Shown here piece by piece: positions 1 through 7,635 of a DNA stretch of 64,000 nt. A program made the translations under genes and the position numbers. Source of the stretch: Cyanobium usitatum str. Tous (GTDB lineage: Bacteria; Cyanobacteriota; Cyanobacteriia; PCC-6307; Cyanobiaceae); NCBI RefSeq assembly GCF_963920485.1, contig NZ_OY986431.1, positions 1,922,001 to 1,986,000 on the forward strand. Direction: 5' to 3'. Every line of letters starts with the position of its first letter. The stretch's first letter is position 1. The notes beneath the pieces were generated by a model. It was not told the origin of the DNA and made no database searches. It saw nothing but the letters and a program-made list of their open reading frames with translations.

Positions 1-2
1 GC

Positions 3-125
3 CCCACATCACGCTACAGGAAGGCAAACAGAGTATTATTCGTCCCTTTCAACAAGCTATCTGAGCAGTATCAACTTATTCACCGCGAGGGAGGCAAGAT
101 CGCAAGCATCACACCACTGAGTTGA
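3..125 (+). CDS. C-terminal end of a phycobilisome linker (CpcD domain), cut by the window edge
   Basis: The frame from base 3 is open and ends at TGA 123-125. The translated tail contains RYRKANRVLFVPFNKL followed by IHREGGKIASITPLS, which is the pattern of a CpcD-type linker domain (conserved VPF/Y core, then an I-x-R-x-G-G-K-I stretch). The two following linkers end in the same way (IHRRGGRI), so this is the third member of a linker run. CpcD domains sit at the C-terminus of rod linkers and help terminate or couple phycobiliprotein hexamers. The N-terminal PBS-linker domain must lie to the left of the window, so linker type cannot be decided. By operon position it is probably a phycoerythrin-associated rod linker. 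Confidence 0.8.
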   Translation, partial: PTSRYRKANRVLFVPFNKLSEQYQLIHREGGKIASITPLS

Positions 126-258
126 CCCATTACTCCCACCAGCCCTACTTACCCAGTAACCTGCCAAGCCTGCGGGGATAAGACAAATTAGATGCCTCTA
201 AAACGTCTAGCACCGTATAATCCCCACAACAAAGCAAGTCCATCAACTCCATCTTCCC

Positions 259-1875
259 ATGACAGCAAATCAAAGCAATTCACTTGACTTCGGAGCCACT
301 CAGCTTCTTGAAGCCCCAGCGAGTTTTTCTCGCAAAAGAACAGATGACGTAGAAACTGCAACAAGCGAAGATCAATTTCGCAACCAGCAGCTACTGAATA
401 CACCTACAGCATTCACCGCAAGCGACAATGCTGCTTTTCACATCGCAGTAAGAGCTGCATACCGACAGGTATTCGGCAATGTTCAGCCGATGGAAAGCGA
501 GCGCCTACTGAGTGCCGAATCAAGACTACGCAATGGGGACATAAACGTACGAGAATTCGTACGGAGATTGGCACAATCCAGTTTTTATCGCTCACGCTTC
601 TTTGATGCCGTATCTCCGCATCGAGCAGTTGAGCTTAACTTCAAGCATTTGCTGGGCCGCCCCCCCCAGAATCAAGCAGAGGTTGCTAGCCATGTGGCAT
701 TAATCGCCACAAGTGGCTTCACAGGCGAGATCAATAGCTATCTTGATTCCGATGAGTATCTAAAGTCCTTTGGCGAGGAAACAGTTCCATACCCAACAAG
801 CTGGAACTCTCCAGTGGGCCAGCCTCAAGCAGCATTCAACAGGATCGCAGCACTTGAGCAGAATTTTGCTGGCAGCGACACAGCAGTAGGGACAAAAAGT
901 CAGCTGTTAGGAAATCTAGTTAGCGGCTACAGGCTCTCGATAAAGGTGCCTGCACAGGTGTACCGATCCAGTTCCCTTGGACAGATGGGTAGAACAGGAT
1001 CTGGATCGGCCAGCATGCTAGAGCCTGTCAAGCGGAACAATGCAGACGGAGGCGACTCAACGCCAATGCGTGGTGATCTGTACGTTGGCTTTGGACTTGG
1101 TCAGCGCCAGCAGGAAGTGTTCGAGCGCTGCAGCGGCGATTCAGCTGATCAGATTACTGCGCTGATCCGCTCGGTATACCGCCAAGTGCTGGGCAATCCC
1201 CATGTGATGGACAGCGAGCGCAACTTAACCGCAGAGAGCCAATTTGCTGAGGGAAGACTTAGCACCCGCGAATTTATAAGAGCGGTTGGACTCTCGGCCG
1301 ACTATCGCCGGCGCTTCTTCGAAACAAATGCTCCCTACCGTTTTGTGGAGCTAAATTTCAAACATATTTTGGGGCGTGCACCCGCATCTCAGGCCGAGAT
1401 GAGTGAGCATCTACAAAGGCTAGCCATTCACGGCTATGACGCAGAAATCAACAGCTACGTTGATAGCGAAGAGTATCAGAACACCTTCGGTGAGAATACT
1501 GTTCCCTACCTGCGTGTAGCAACTGAAAATGGTCGCGAACAGGTTTCCTTTAATCGGCACATAGCACTAGTTCAAGGCTATGCGGCCAGTGACACCATTC
1601 AATGTGCCTCAAGCCTGCTAAATTCGGTAGCAACAAGATCTGCACCTACAAACTGGACAAATACAACCGTACGGATTAACAGGCTTGGTGCAGCCTCTGG
1701 ATCAGCTGATCCCACATCCAAGCGGTTCCGTATTGTCGTCAATGCCCAGCCTGCAGGCGGCCGCCAACGCAACCCGAACGCCAGTTACGTAGTAAGCGGC
1801 AATGACATTACAAGCCAACTGGGATACATCCATAGACGCGGTGGTCGGATCATTTCTGTGACCGAAATCACCTAG
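259..1875 (+). CDS. Phycobilisome rod linker with two PBS-linker domains and a CpcD tail
   Basis: This 538-residue protein is a phycoerythrin rod linker. Two PBS linker domains (Pfam PF00427 type) are visible at about residues 65-215 and 295-440. Each carries the repeated block VELNFKH(L/I)LGR, preceded by AYRQVFGN or VYRQVLGN and followed by EINSY-D-EY. A CpcD-like domain occupies about residues 485-537 and ends in IHRRGGRI. Ordinary rod linkers have one PBS domain and 250-300 residues, so this protein can hold two hexamers or bridge two discs. Comparable two-domain linkers are known for PE-I in picocyanobacteria, but I cannot tell cpeC from cpeE naming with certainty. It lies between two other linkers upstream of cpeS-cpeT-cpeR and is probably co-transcribed with them. 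Confidence 0.9.
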   Translation: MTANQSNSLDFGATQLLEAPASFSRKRTDDVETATSEDQFRNQQLLNTPTAFTASDNAAFHIAVRAAYRQVFGNVQPMESERLLSAESRLRNGDINVREFVRRLAQSSFYRSRFFDAVSPHRAVELNFKHLLGRPPQNQAEVASHVALIATSGFTGEINSYLDSDEYLKSFGEETVPYPTSWNSPVGQPQAAFNRIAALEQNFAGSDTAVGTKSQLLGNLVSGYRLSIKVPAQVYRSSSLGQMGRTGSGSASMLEPVKRNNADGGDSTPMRGDLYVGFGLGQRQQEVFERCSGDSADQITALIRSVYRQVLGNPHVMDSERNLTAESQFAEGRLSTREFIRAVGLSADYRRRFFETNAPYRFVELNFKHILGRAPASQAEMSEHLQRLAIHGYDAEINSYVDSEEYQNTFGENTVPYLRVATENGREQVSFNRHIALVQGYAASDTIQCASSLLNSVATRSAPTNWTNTTVRINRLGAASGSADPTSKRFRIVVNAQPAGGRQRNPNASYVVSGNDITSQLGYIHRRGGRIISVTEIT

Positions 1876-1943
1876 AAAACACTAGTTCATTTATTCGGGA
1901 CAACTGCTAATTTCTGAACTCCCCCCCTACCAACCTAAAAACA

Positions 1944-2684
1944 ATGGAAATCGAAACTCTTAACCGGGCCAATTCGGGTTTACGCCAATCAGAAGCTCAA
2001 GCCCAGCTGAAAGCCGCCTACCGCCAGGTATTTGGCAATGCACACCTATTTGATGAAGAGCTCTCAGTCTCTGCAGAGAGTCTATTCATCAACGGCGACC
2101 TCACTGTGCAGGGGCTAGTCAATGCCCTAGCACTGTCTGACAGCTATCGGCGTCTCTTTTTTGATGCAAATGGTCCCTATCGATTTGTTGAACTCAACTT
2201 CAAGCATCTCTTAGGCCGCGCCCCACGAAATCAGGCTGAACTGAGCAAGCATGTTCAGCTCCTAGCCACAGAAGGATACGAAGCAGAAATCAACAGCTAT
2301 ATATACGGCGCCGAGTATCTAGAGGTCTTTGGCTTTGATACAGTACCTTATGACAGGGGAGTGGCAAGCCAGAAAGGTGAATCCAACCTTATATATAACA
2401 GAACACGTGCCTTGACTTCAGGCTTTGCAACTTTTGATGGTGACGGACAATCACAATTGTTAGTCAGCCTAGCGACCAGCTCGCCCCCCGGAGGAAGTCA
2501 AAAAACACCCGGGCCAGGTGGTCGCAACAACCAGCGCTACGCTATTCGCTGGACAAGTGCTAATCCTGTTGGCCTAAATCGACGCGTAACGCAAACGACA
2601 ACAGTTCCCTTCAGCTCGCTATCATCAGCGATCCAATCAATTCATCGCCGCGGAGGCCGCATCGCCACAGTAAAAGAATCCTAA
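1944..2684 (+). CDS. Phycoerythrin-associated rod linker, single PBS-linker domain plus CpcD tail
   Basis: The 246-residue protein has one PBS linker domain (about residues 22-165, with AYRQVFGN, VELNFKHLLGR and EINSY) and a short CpcD-like C-terminus ending in IHRRGGRIATV. Its size and architecture match the CpeD/CpeE type of PE rod linker, which sits inside a phycoerythrin hexamer and tunes its assembly. It starts 68 bases after the two-domain linker. No clear Shine-Dalgarno sequence precedes the ATG (the leader is rich in C and A), which is common for abundant cyanobacterial proteins. It ends just before a strong hairpin (2700-2748). Confidence 0.9.
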   Translation: MEIETLNRANSGLRQSEAQAQLKAAYRQVFGNAHLFDEELSVSAESLFINGDLTVQGLVNALALSDSYRRLFFDANGPYRFVELNFKHLLGRAPRNQAELSKHVQLLATEGYEAEINSYIYGAEYLEVFGFDTVPYDRGVASQKGESNLIYNRTRALTSGFATFDGDGQSQLLVSLATSSPPGGSQKTPGPGGRNNQRYAIRWTSANPVGLNRRVTQTTTVPFSSLSSAIQSIHRRGGRIATVKES

Positions 2685-2699
2685 ATCAAACGAGACTGG

Positions 2700-2748
2700 A
2701 GGCGGTTCAAGGTCTTAATAGTATATTAAGACAACTCTTAAGCCGCCT
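2700..2748 (+). repeat. Nested inverted repeat downstream of the linker genes
   Basis: A perfect 9-bp stem GTCTTAATA / TATTAAGAC with a 3-base loop occupies 2712-2732. It is enclosed by an outer pair AGGCGG (2700-2705) and CCGCCT (2743-2748). It begins 15 bases after the linker stop codon. There is no T-run after it, so it is not a standard intrinsic terminator. In RNA it could act as a processing or 3'-end stabilising element that separates highly expressed linker mRNA from the lyase genes; that role is inferred from position only. Confidence 0.55.
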
Positions 2749-2786
2749 GCCAAAAGTATCAACAGCAAGCACCTTGGCTGCAATCC

Positions 2787-2951
2787 ATGGATTTACAAGA
2801 CAAAGATTATCTCAAAGTAGAGTGCACTCAAATTAATCAGAACAGTGAAGAAGCGCAGCCTGCGATCAACATGATGATTGATACGTGGGTACACATGGTT
2901 CAGGCAGGTCGTCTGCCAATTGCCAGGACCACTCACAGAACCAAGGCCTGA
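2787..2951 (+). CDS. Small 54-residue protein in the cpe operon, unknown function
   Basis: An ATG-started frame of 54 codons runs from 2787 to TGA 2949-2951 and fills most of the gap between the last linker and cpeS. The predicted protein begins MDLQDKDYLKV and ends VQAGRLPIARTTHRTKA: an acidic N-terminal half, a hydrophobic centre with two adjacent Met residues and IDTWVHM, and a basic tail. No signal peptide or known domain is visible. Its position, with a stop 9 bases before the cpeS start, suggests co-translation with the lyases. Marine Synechococcus phycobilisome regions do carry several short conserved unknown genes, so this is plausible, but I do not recognise the family. Confidence 0.5.
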   Translation: MDLQDKDYLKVECTQINQNSEEAQPAINMMIDTWVHMVQAGRLPIARTTHRTKA

Positions 2952-2960
2952 GCAGCGTAG

Positions 2961-3500
2961 ATGCAGCTGGAATCTTTTGTAGCTCGGAGCCTAGGCCGCT
3001 GGCGATCCATGAGAAGTGGACATTCTCTTGCGTTTCAGCAATTTGAGGATGTTCGCAGTTCAGTATTGATTGAAGCAATTGGGCCCCAAGATCCATTGGT
3101 ACTTGAATTAATTAGAGACTGCAAGATACACGACGCCAAGCCACTGCTACCATTCCGAATGGAATGGAGTGCAGAAAGTGACTGGGAGCCAGATGGCCCC
3201 AGTGAAGTATCAGCAGGATCATGCATTCTCGTTCCAATCCCAACTAATAATCAAAAAGGAATCTTACTGCGAAGCGCTGGATATGCAGAGGCCGAGCAAG
3301 CAGTGTCAAACTATACTTTTCTAGAAGACGATACTTTTATACTCACTACCCAATATGGTCAATCAATTGCAGAAGAAAGGATCTGGTTTGTATCTGAGAA
3401 TGTTCGCTGCCGCTCATCAGTGCTGCGAACTTCAGCCGGCTCAGGAATACTGCAAACCTCCTTCGCATCTGAAATCCGACGATTAGATTCCTTCAGCTAA
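2961..3500 (+). CDS. cpeS: CpeS, phycoerythrobilin lyase (CpcS/CpeS lipocalin family)
   Basis: The 179-residue protein belongs to the CpcS/CpeS bilin lyase family. These are lipocalin-like beta-barrels that attach a bilin to the central cysteine (Cys82 type) of phycobiliprotein subunits. Visible family features are the N-terminal FVARSLGRWRSMRSGHSLAFQQFE block, the middle WSAESDW segment, and the ERIWFVSENVRCRSS strand pair near the C-terminus. A stop codon directly precedes the ATG, so the start is fixed in this frame. Its place directly before cpeT and cpeR matches the cpeS-cpeT-cpeR order known from phycoerythrin operons, which favours CpeS over CpcS. It probably loads PEB on CpeA/CpeB Cys82. 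Confidence 0.85.
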   Translation: MQLESFVARSLGRWRSMRSGHSLAFQQFEDVRSSVLIEAIGPQDPLVLELIRDCKIHDAKPLLPFRMEWSAESDWEPDGPSEVSAGSCILVPIPTNNQKGILLRSAGYAEAEQAVSNYTFLEDDTFILTTQYGQSIAEERIWFVSENVRCRSSVLRTSAGSGILQTSFASEIRRLDSFS

Positions 3501-3511
3501 CAGTATTCGCC

Positions 3512-4150
3512 GTGCCAACCATTGCCCTGAGATTCGCAAAACTACTTGCTGGACACTTCAGTAATTTTGCCCAATCACAACGCGATCCCGTAAATTTTGC
3601 CCATATCAACATCTATTTCTGCCCTCTACCATGGGAAGTATTTCAGGGGCCAGGTTTTTACTCCGAACAGAGCTATGGGCACGATCCTTGGCGACCCTAT
3701 AGGCAAGGAGTACATCGACTGATTTCGACCGAGAAGGTACAAATTGTTGAGAATTTTGGATTCGATCAACCAATTCGCTTGGCTGGAGCAGGCTTCACGC
3801 CTAAACTTCTCAAACTTATTCATCTTGAACGCCTTAAACAACGTTGCGGATGTGCGATGCATTTCCACGAAACGACACCGGGTTGCTACAGGGGAATGGT
3901 GGAGCCTGGTAATAAATGTTTAGTGCCACGCGATGGGCGGCCTACCTATCTAGTGAGTGAGGTGTTGCTTGATCACGAAAACTGGATTAGTAGAGATCAA
4001 GGTTTTGATCCAGATACCAATACCTTGCAATGGGGCTCCGAACATGGGCCACTACGTTTTGAACGCGTGGCTAGCTTTGAGAATGAAATCACAGCTGAGT
4101 GGACACATCTAAATAATTATAAAGGAGATGATCCTGAACAAATTGGATAG
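3512..4150 (+). CDS. cpeT: CpeT, CpcT/CpeT-family bilin lyase or chaperone
   Basis: The 212-residue protein shows the CpcT/CpeT family pattern: an early AGHFSNFAQS segment, CPLPWEVFQGPGFYSEQSY, then DPWRPYRQGVHRL, and a central CGCAMHFHE followed by GCYRGMVEPGNKC. The family folds as a beta-barrel that binds bilin; CpcT attaches bilin to Cys153-type sites on beta phycocyanin, while CpeT of phycoerythrin operons is better supported as an accessory or chaperone for PE loading. The start is a GTG 11 bases after cpeS. Its 3' end overlaps cpeR by 23 bases, so the two are translationally linked. Confidence 0.88.
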   Translation: MPTIALRFAKLLAGHFSNFAQSQRDPVNFAHINIYFCPLPWEVFQGPGFYSEQSYGHDPWRPYRQGVHRLISTEKVQIVENFGFDQPIRLAGAGFTPKLLKLIHLERLKQRCGCAMHFHETTPGCYRGMVEPGNKCLVPRDGRPTYLVSEVLLDHENWISRDQGFDPDTNTLQWGSEHGPLRFERVASFENEITAEWTHLNNYKGDDPEQIG

Positions 4151-4475
4151 AATAGAAGCCATGCAAGCTGATGGACCAACTATCCAGCAATTCCGTAGCT
4201 GGATTCGCTCGCAGCACCTAATTTGCCAAGGCCAAGACTTTATTTTTGAAACAATTGATCATAGTCAGCTTGAGCGTTTTGAAGCCTGTCTAAATATGCT
4301 TGATGGGCAAGTGCGGTCTGTACGAGCAATTGGAAACTGGCCCATGGGGCCCCGTCGAACATTCAAGATTCTGAGAGCTGAAGCAGCTGTGCCGAGGCCC
4401 AAAGGCCTGGAAATTCAACGCTACTGGGCTGAGCGTGGGTCCTTTCAAACCCGGTTTTCGGAAATAAGCAATTGA
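4128..4475 (+). CDS. cpeR: CpeR, phycoerythrin operon activator
   Basis: CpeR is a small (about 100-115 residue) activator needed for expression of cpeBA and pebAB in chromatically adapting cyanobacteria. The family signature is clear: SWIRSQHLIC, FIFET, then RAIGNWPMGPRRTFKI and a terminal PRP-x9-YWAERGS. Four possible starts exist. The ATG at 4128 directly abuts a strong AAAGGAG (4121-4127), which leaves no spacer, so initiation may really be at CTG 4134, TTG 4143 or ATG 4161; the last gives a length closer to homologues. Its end overlaps the end of cpeY (4445-4475) on the other strand. Confidence 0.87.
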   Translation: MILNKLDRIEAMQADGPTIQQFRSWIRSQHLICQGQDFIFETIDHSQLERFEACLNMLDGQVRSVRAIGNWPMGPRRTFKILRAEAAVPRPKGLEIQRYWAERGSFQTRFSEISN

Positions 4476-5785
4476 CGCCTACAATCCACAAAAATATCGG
4501 GATCCTGCACAGCCAAAGCGTTCTGCAAGAGCTGAAATATTTCATGGTTATTCCTAACATCAATTGAATCAAGCCCAATTAATGCGGCATAACGTAGCTC
4601 CCAGCTTGGTGTGAAATCGGAGGCCAAAAGCTGCCGCACACTTTTGCGCCATATATCAGGAAAATGTTTATTCAAAGCTAAGCAAGCAGCCGCTCTTGAC
4701 TTAGCAAATTGCGGGCGCTTGCTGTTCATGGCTTCCAGCAGCAATGCCTCAATGACAGGAGTGGCAGCGGCAGGCCAGATGTCCACACTGCCAAGAAGCT
4801 GAATGAAGAAATAGTGAGCACCATAATCATTATAAGCATCCTCCTGCCATCGCTTCCAGAAAATAGGCCAAAGCTCCTCTACTGGCCGATGCTTCAATGT
4901 GGACAATGCTAAGTAGCAACGGCTAAAGTCAGTGCCAAAAAACTCATCAAATAAAAATAATATGGTGGGTTCAGTGTCGTAGCAGTGCGCCAAGACCAAA
5001 TCTTCTGGCTGATCCCACATCAGCGAATCTAAACAAGTAAGCAGGTCAAGGCCTGCGTGTGCTTTGTTTTGGCCAGGCCAGAGTGTCCGCAGAGCTCGCA
5101 TCCTGAACACAGGGGACACGGGCGCCTTGAGGATCGAGGGCAATAGATATGAAGCCCGACAGTCAATTAAATCCTGAATCGCCGACTGCCGGTCCATTTG
5201 GTTCGGCAGGGTCAGGTGGTCTTCCAACTCTTTAAGGCGACTACTATCGCCACTAAGCTGTGCAACCCCAGCTAAGGCAGCACCGCGAACCCCTGGATTC
5301 GCTTCATCTTGAAGCGATTGAAGTACGGGCAAGGCCGCATGCACCTCTAACCCGGCAAGAGCCTGGATGAGAACCCTGCGGCTCTGGCTTGGATCATTGA
5401 GTAGCAGGCACATCGCCTCATGGAATTCAACATCCTGGCAATTGAGCTGAAGAAGGGCCCAGGCGGCATTTTCAACGAGGTAGTGATCGTTGCTCCTAAG
5501 GCAACGCCCAATGCTGGGGATGGCCCGTTGAACCCCAAGCCGGCCCAAAACTTCGACCGCTTTGCGGCGCGCAAGGTTAACCGCCTGTTCGCCAGAAGAA
5601 TTATCAATAAGCCGCAATAAAGCTTGCTCCGTCTTATCGCCGGGGAAGTTAACGAGATGGGCGGCCGCCATGTAGTAGTCGCTGGCAGAATCAAGCGAGT
5701 CAAGAGATTGCTCAAGAATCGCTAGCGCATCATGGTGGCTGAGCCCGGGATGGATATTGTCGTAACTGTTGCTGGAGCTTGCCAA
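4445..5785 (-). CDS. cpeY: CpeY, HEAT-repeat (E/F-type) phycoerythrobilin lyase
   Basis: About 446 residues of tandem HEAT-like helical repeats, with an N-terminal region (ALAILEQSLDSLDSASDYYMAAAHLVNFPG in part) and repeats such as ARRKAVEVLGRLG, AAWALLQL and RGAALAGVAQL. Length and N-terminus match CpeY, the lyase that attaches PEB to CpeA Cys82, assisted by CpeZ, which is also in this window. The open frame has no ATG at the front. TTG 5785 has GAGGA seven bases upstream and gives a family-like N-terminus; an upstream TTG at 5830 has no such site. The gene converges on cpeR and overlaps it by 31 bases. Confidence 0.87.
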   Translation of the reverse strand: MASSSNSYDNIHPGLSHHDALAILEQSLDSLDSASDYYMAAAHLVNFPGDKTEQALLRLIDNSSGEQAVNLARRKAVEVLGRLGVQRAIPSIGRCLRSNDHYLVENAAWALLQLNCQDVEFHEAMCLLLNDPSQSRRVLIQALAGLEVHAALPVLQSLQDEANPGVRGAALAGVAQLSGDSSRLKELEDHLTLPNQMDRQSAIQDLIDCRASYLLPSILKAPVSPVFRMRALRTLWPGQNKAHAGLDLLTCLDSLMWDQPEDLVLAHCYDTEPTILFLFDEFFGTDFSRCYLALSTLKHRPVEELWPIFWKRWQEDAYNDYGAHYFFIQLLGSVDIWPAAATPVIEALLLEAMNSKRPQFAKSRAAACLALNKHFPDIWRKSVRQLLASDFTPSWELRYAALIGLDSIDVRNNHEIFQLLQNALAVQDPDIFVDCRRQLLISENRV

Positions 5786-5953
5786 AATACTGTCCTCGGA
5801 AGTCAAAGTGGATGCGGCTGTGAAGCTCAAAGGAGAGCTGCTTCCAACTCTGATAGCCGGCAGGGCAAGAGCGCTGAAAGTTTAAGAGTTATGTGTCTTG
5901 ATGCAACCCAGCCAGAAAGCGTTCAATATGAGCCCATCTAAATTAGAGGCACA

Positions 5954-6217
5954 ATGGGACCCCATCAATGTGGTGCACTTCTTCTTGTTACAAGTATCAA
6001 ATCTGAAACTCCCCAGAGGGTTGCTCAGAAGCTGCGAGTTCCGCTCCATATGCTGAGCCAGACTATGCAGCAACTACACCAGAACGGAATCCCAGTTTCG
6101 TCGGTGGGTCTGATGGAGGTGGCCAACTCGGTTTCTGGAGTGGCGACCAAAGCTGCCATGGAGCCAGGCGAATCACCCAAGTCTGAACAGCAATCACCTC
6201 GCCGCCGCCGCAAATAG
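5954..6217 (+). CDS. Stand-alone CpcD-like small protein in the phycobilisome cluster
   Basis: The 87-residue protein starts at ATG 5954 with GAGG five to six bases upstream. Residues about 10-55 resemble a CpcD linker domain: LLLVTSIKSETP, then VPLHMLSQTMQQLHQNGIPVSSVG, matching the usual VPY-x-RLS-x-x-MQ-x-I-x-x-x-G-x-x-I-x-x-V pattern. Instead of a PBS-linker domain it has a short acidic and then basic tail ending in SPRRRRK. CpcD itself is a stand-alone 9 kDa rod-capping linker, so a rod-terminating role on phycoerythrin is possible. The assignment rests on pattern similarity only. It is divergent from cpeY and convergent with the next gene. Confidence 0.6.
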   Translation: MGPHQCGALLLVTSIKSETPQRVAQKLRVPLHMLSQTMQQLHQNGIPVSSVGLMEVANSVSGVATKAAMEPGESPKSEQQSPRRRRK

Positions 6218-6223
6218 TCCAGC

Positions 6224-6652
6224 TCAGCCTTGAAGCTCGAACACACCATCAGGAGCACGCCCCTGCTTAAGCAGTTCCCAGTTGATCGACTGAAGGAAAG
6301 CTGCGCTGTTCAGAGTCTCCACCACATCGACCCCCCAGTCACTCTGCTGCAGCAACGCTCCAGGGGCGCCCTGGTCGTCCTTGCGCCCACCCAAGGCCAA
6401 CAGCTGGCAATCATGATCAGTGGCCCCTGCAGAGCAGCGAAGCTGTCGCCAAGCCAGGAGTAAGGCATTGGCCAAATCGATGGGCAGCAGATCGGCTTCC
6501 ACCTGAACCAACCAGTGAGGGTGGCTGACTGCCTGAACCTGGACATCGGTGGACAGGTGTACAACGAGGCCAGCTGCCAGATCGGCCGAATTCAGGCCCT
6601 TCAGGTTGTCGGAAACCACCTGAAGGTTGTGGGAGAGCAAAAAGCGTGTCAT
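6224..6652 (-). CDS. Conserved-looking 142-residue protein of unknown function in the PE region
   Basis: The ATG-started frame encodes 142 residues with no signal peptide or membrane segment. It has a VVHLSTDVQVQAVSHPHWLVQVEADLLPIDLANALLLAW central block, a Cys pair (LRCSAGATDHDC) and a C-terminal INWELLKQG segment. I do not recognise a family. It is divergently placed to cpeF (73 bases apart) and convergent with the CpcD-like gene (6 bases apart), so it probably belongs to the set of small unknown genes confined to phycobilisome regions. An overlapping plus-strand ORF was judged a shadow. Confidence 0.55.
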   Translation of the reverse strand: MTRFLLSHNLQVVSDNLKGLNSADLAAGLVVHLSTDVQVQAVSHPHWLVQVEADLLPIDLANALLLAWRQLRCSAGATDHDCQLLALGGRKDDQGAPGALLQQSDWGVDVVETLNSAAFLQSINWELLKQGRAPDGVFELQG

Positions 6653-6725
6653 GTCCTGATCTTGTTAAGCCCACCATAGGAACGCCGCGGCTATCCCTGA
6701 TAATTTTGTTCGATAGGAGCGACCC

Positions 6726-7616
6726 TTGTCTACCGAGCTGTCCGCTACCCCCGCATCTGGCATCCAGCAACTGAGCGTTGAAGAAGCCAACATTCTGGCT
6801 GCAGAGCTTCGTTCCCAACTTCGTCAGGGGCTAGTTCCTTCATCCGACAGCCCAGCGATTGAGCGCATGGTGGCTGGTCTCGGCGATACCAGGGGCTTGA
6901 TGCGGCTCACCTTTGCCGAAAGCCTTGGAGCAGTAGGTGCTGCGGCGGTGCCAACACTGTGCCGTGCATTGCGGACTCACGAAAACGTCACCGTTCGCCG
7001 CGCTGCAGCGAAAACTCTGACCCTGATTGCAGATCCAGCTGCCTTGCCCGTTTTACTGGAAACCCTGCTCTCAGATTCGGATCCCGTCGTGCAGGGATCA
7101 GCTGTCGGAGCGATGGCTGCAGTCGGCGACCAGGCTCTCGATCCACTCTTCTCAGTGCTCGTTCATCCAAAAGCTTCGGCCATGCAGCAGGGGCTGGCCA
7201 GCTGGGGGATCGCTTTTATCGGCGCCAAGGCGCCCGAAGCACTTCGCCAAGCAGCCAGCTCGCCGGATGCCAGGGTAAGAGCGGCAGCGATAGCAGCTCT
7301 CGGCGAACAGATCCAGGCGTTGGGGGATGACCAGGCGAGACAGCTGCTCCTAACCGCGCTGGATGACCTGGACTCCGAGGTGCGGGCAGAAGCTGCAACG
7401 CTGATGGGGAAGTTGCAGGAGCCAGAATGGGCCTGCCCGCGCCTGCTCCCGCTGCTCACCGACTCGGAAGAACAGGTCCGCAAAAACGCTGCTCTATCGC
7501 TGATGAAGCTAGGGGCCAAGGATGCATTGCCTGCCTTAAAAGCAAGTGTGGAGCAGGAAGAACAACCTGGTGTCAGATTAGTGCTGGATCTAGCAATCAG
7601 TCAGCTGAGCAAGTGA
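6726..7616 (+). CDS. cpeF: CpeF (MpeU/MpeV-type), HEAT-repeat bilin lyase
   Basis: The 296-residue protein is a HEAT-repeat lyase of the MpeU/CpeF group: IERMVAGLGDTRGLMRLTFAESLG near the N-terminus, repeats such as VRRAAAKTLTLI and VQGSAVGAMAAVGD, and the family-typical QGLASWGIAFIGAKAPEALR. CpeF of Fremyella attaches the doubly linked PEB to Cys50/Cys61 of CpeB, and the CpeB here has both cysteines. The start is TTG 6726 with AGGAG six bases upstream. In marine strains the same family includes MpeU and related phycourobilin lyase-isomerases, so an isomerase role cannot be excluded from sequence alone. Confidence 0.8.
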   Translation: MSTELSATPASGIQQLSVEEANILAAELRSQLRQGLVPSSDSPAIERMVAGLGDTRGLMRLTFAESLGAVGAAAVPTLCRALRTHENVTVRRAAAKTLTLIADPAALPVLLETLLSDSDPVVQGSAVGAMAAVGDQALDPLFSVLVHPKASAMQQGLASWGIAFIGAKAPEALRQAASSPDARVRAAAIAALGEQIQALGDDQARQLLLTALDDLDSEVRAEAATLMGKLQEPEWACPRLLPLLTDSEEQVRKNAALSLMKLGAKDALPALKASVEQEEQPGVRLVLDLAISQLSK

Positions 7617-7635
7617 GGATGGCAATCGTCTCGCG

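Noticed and set aside
6230-6463. 77-codon plus-strand ORF
   Set aside because: Antisense to the 142-codon gene at 6224-6652, which has a better start and packing with its neighbours.
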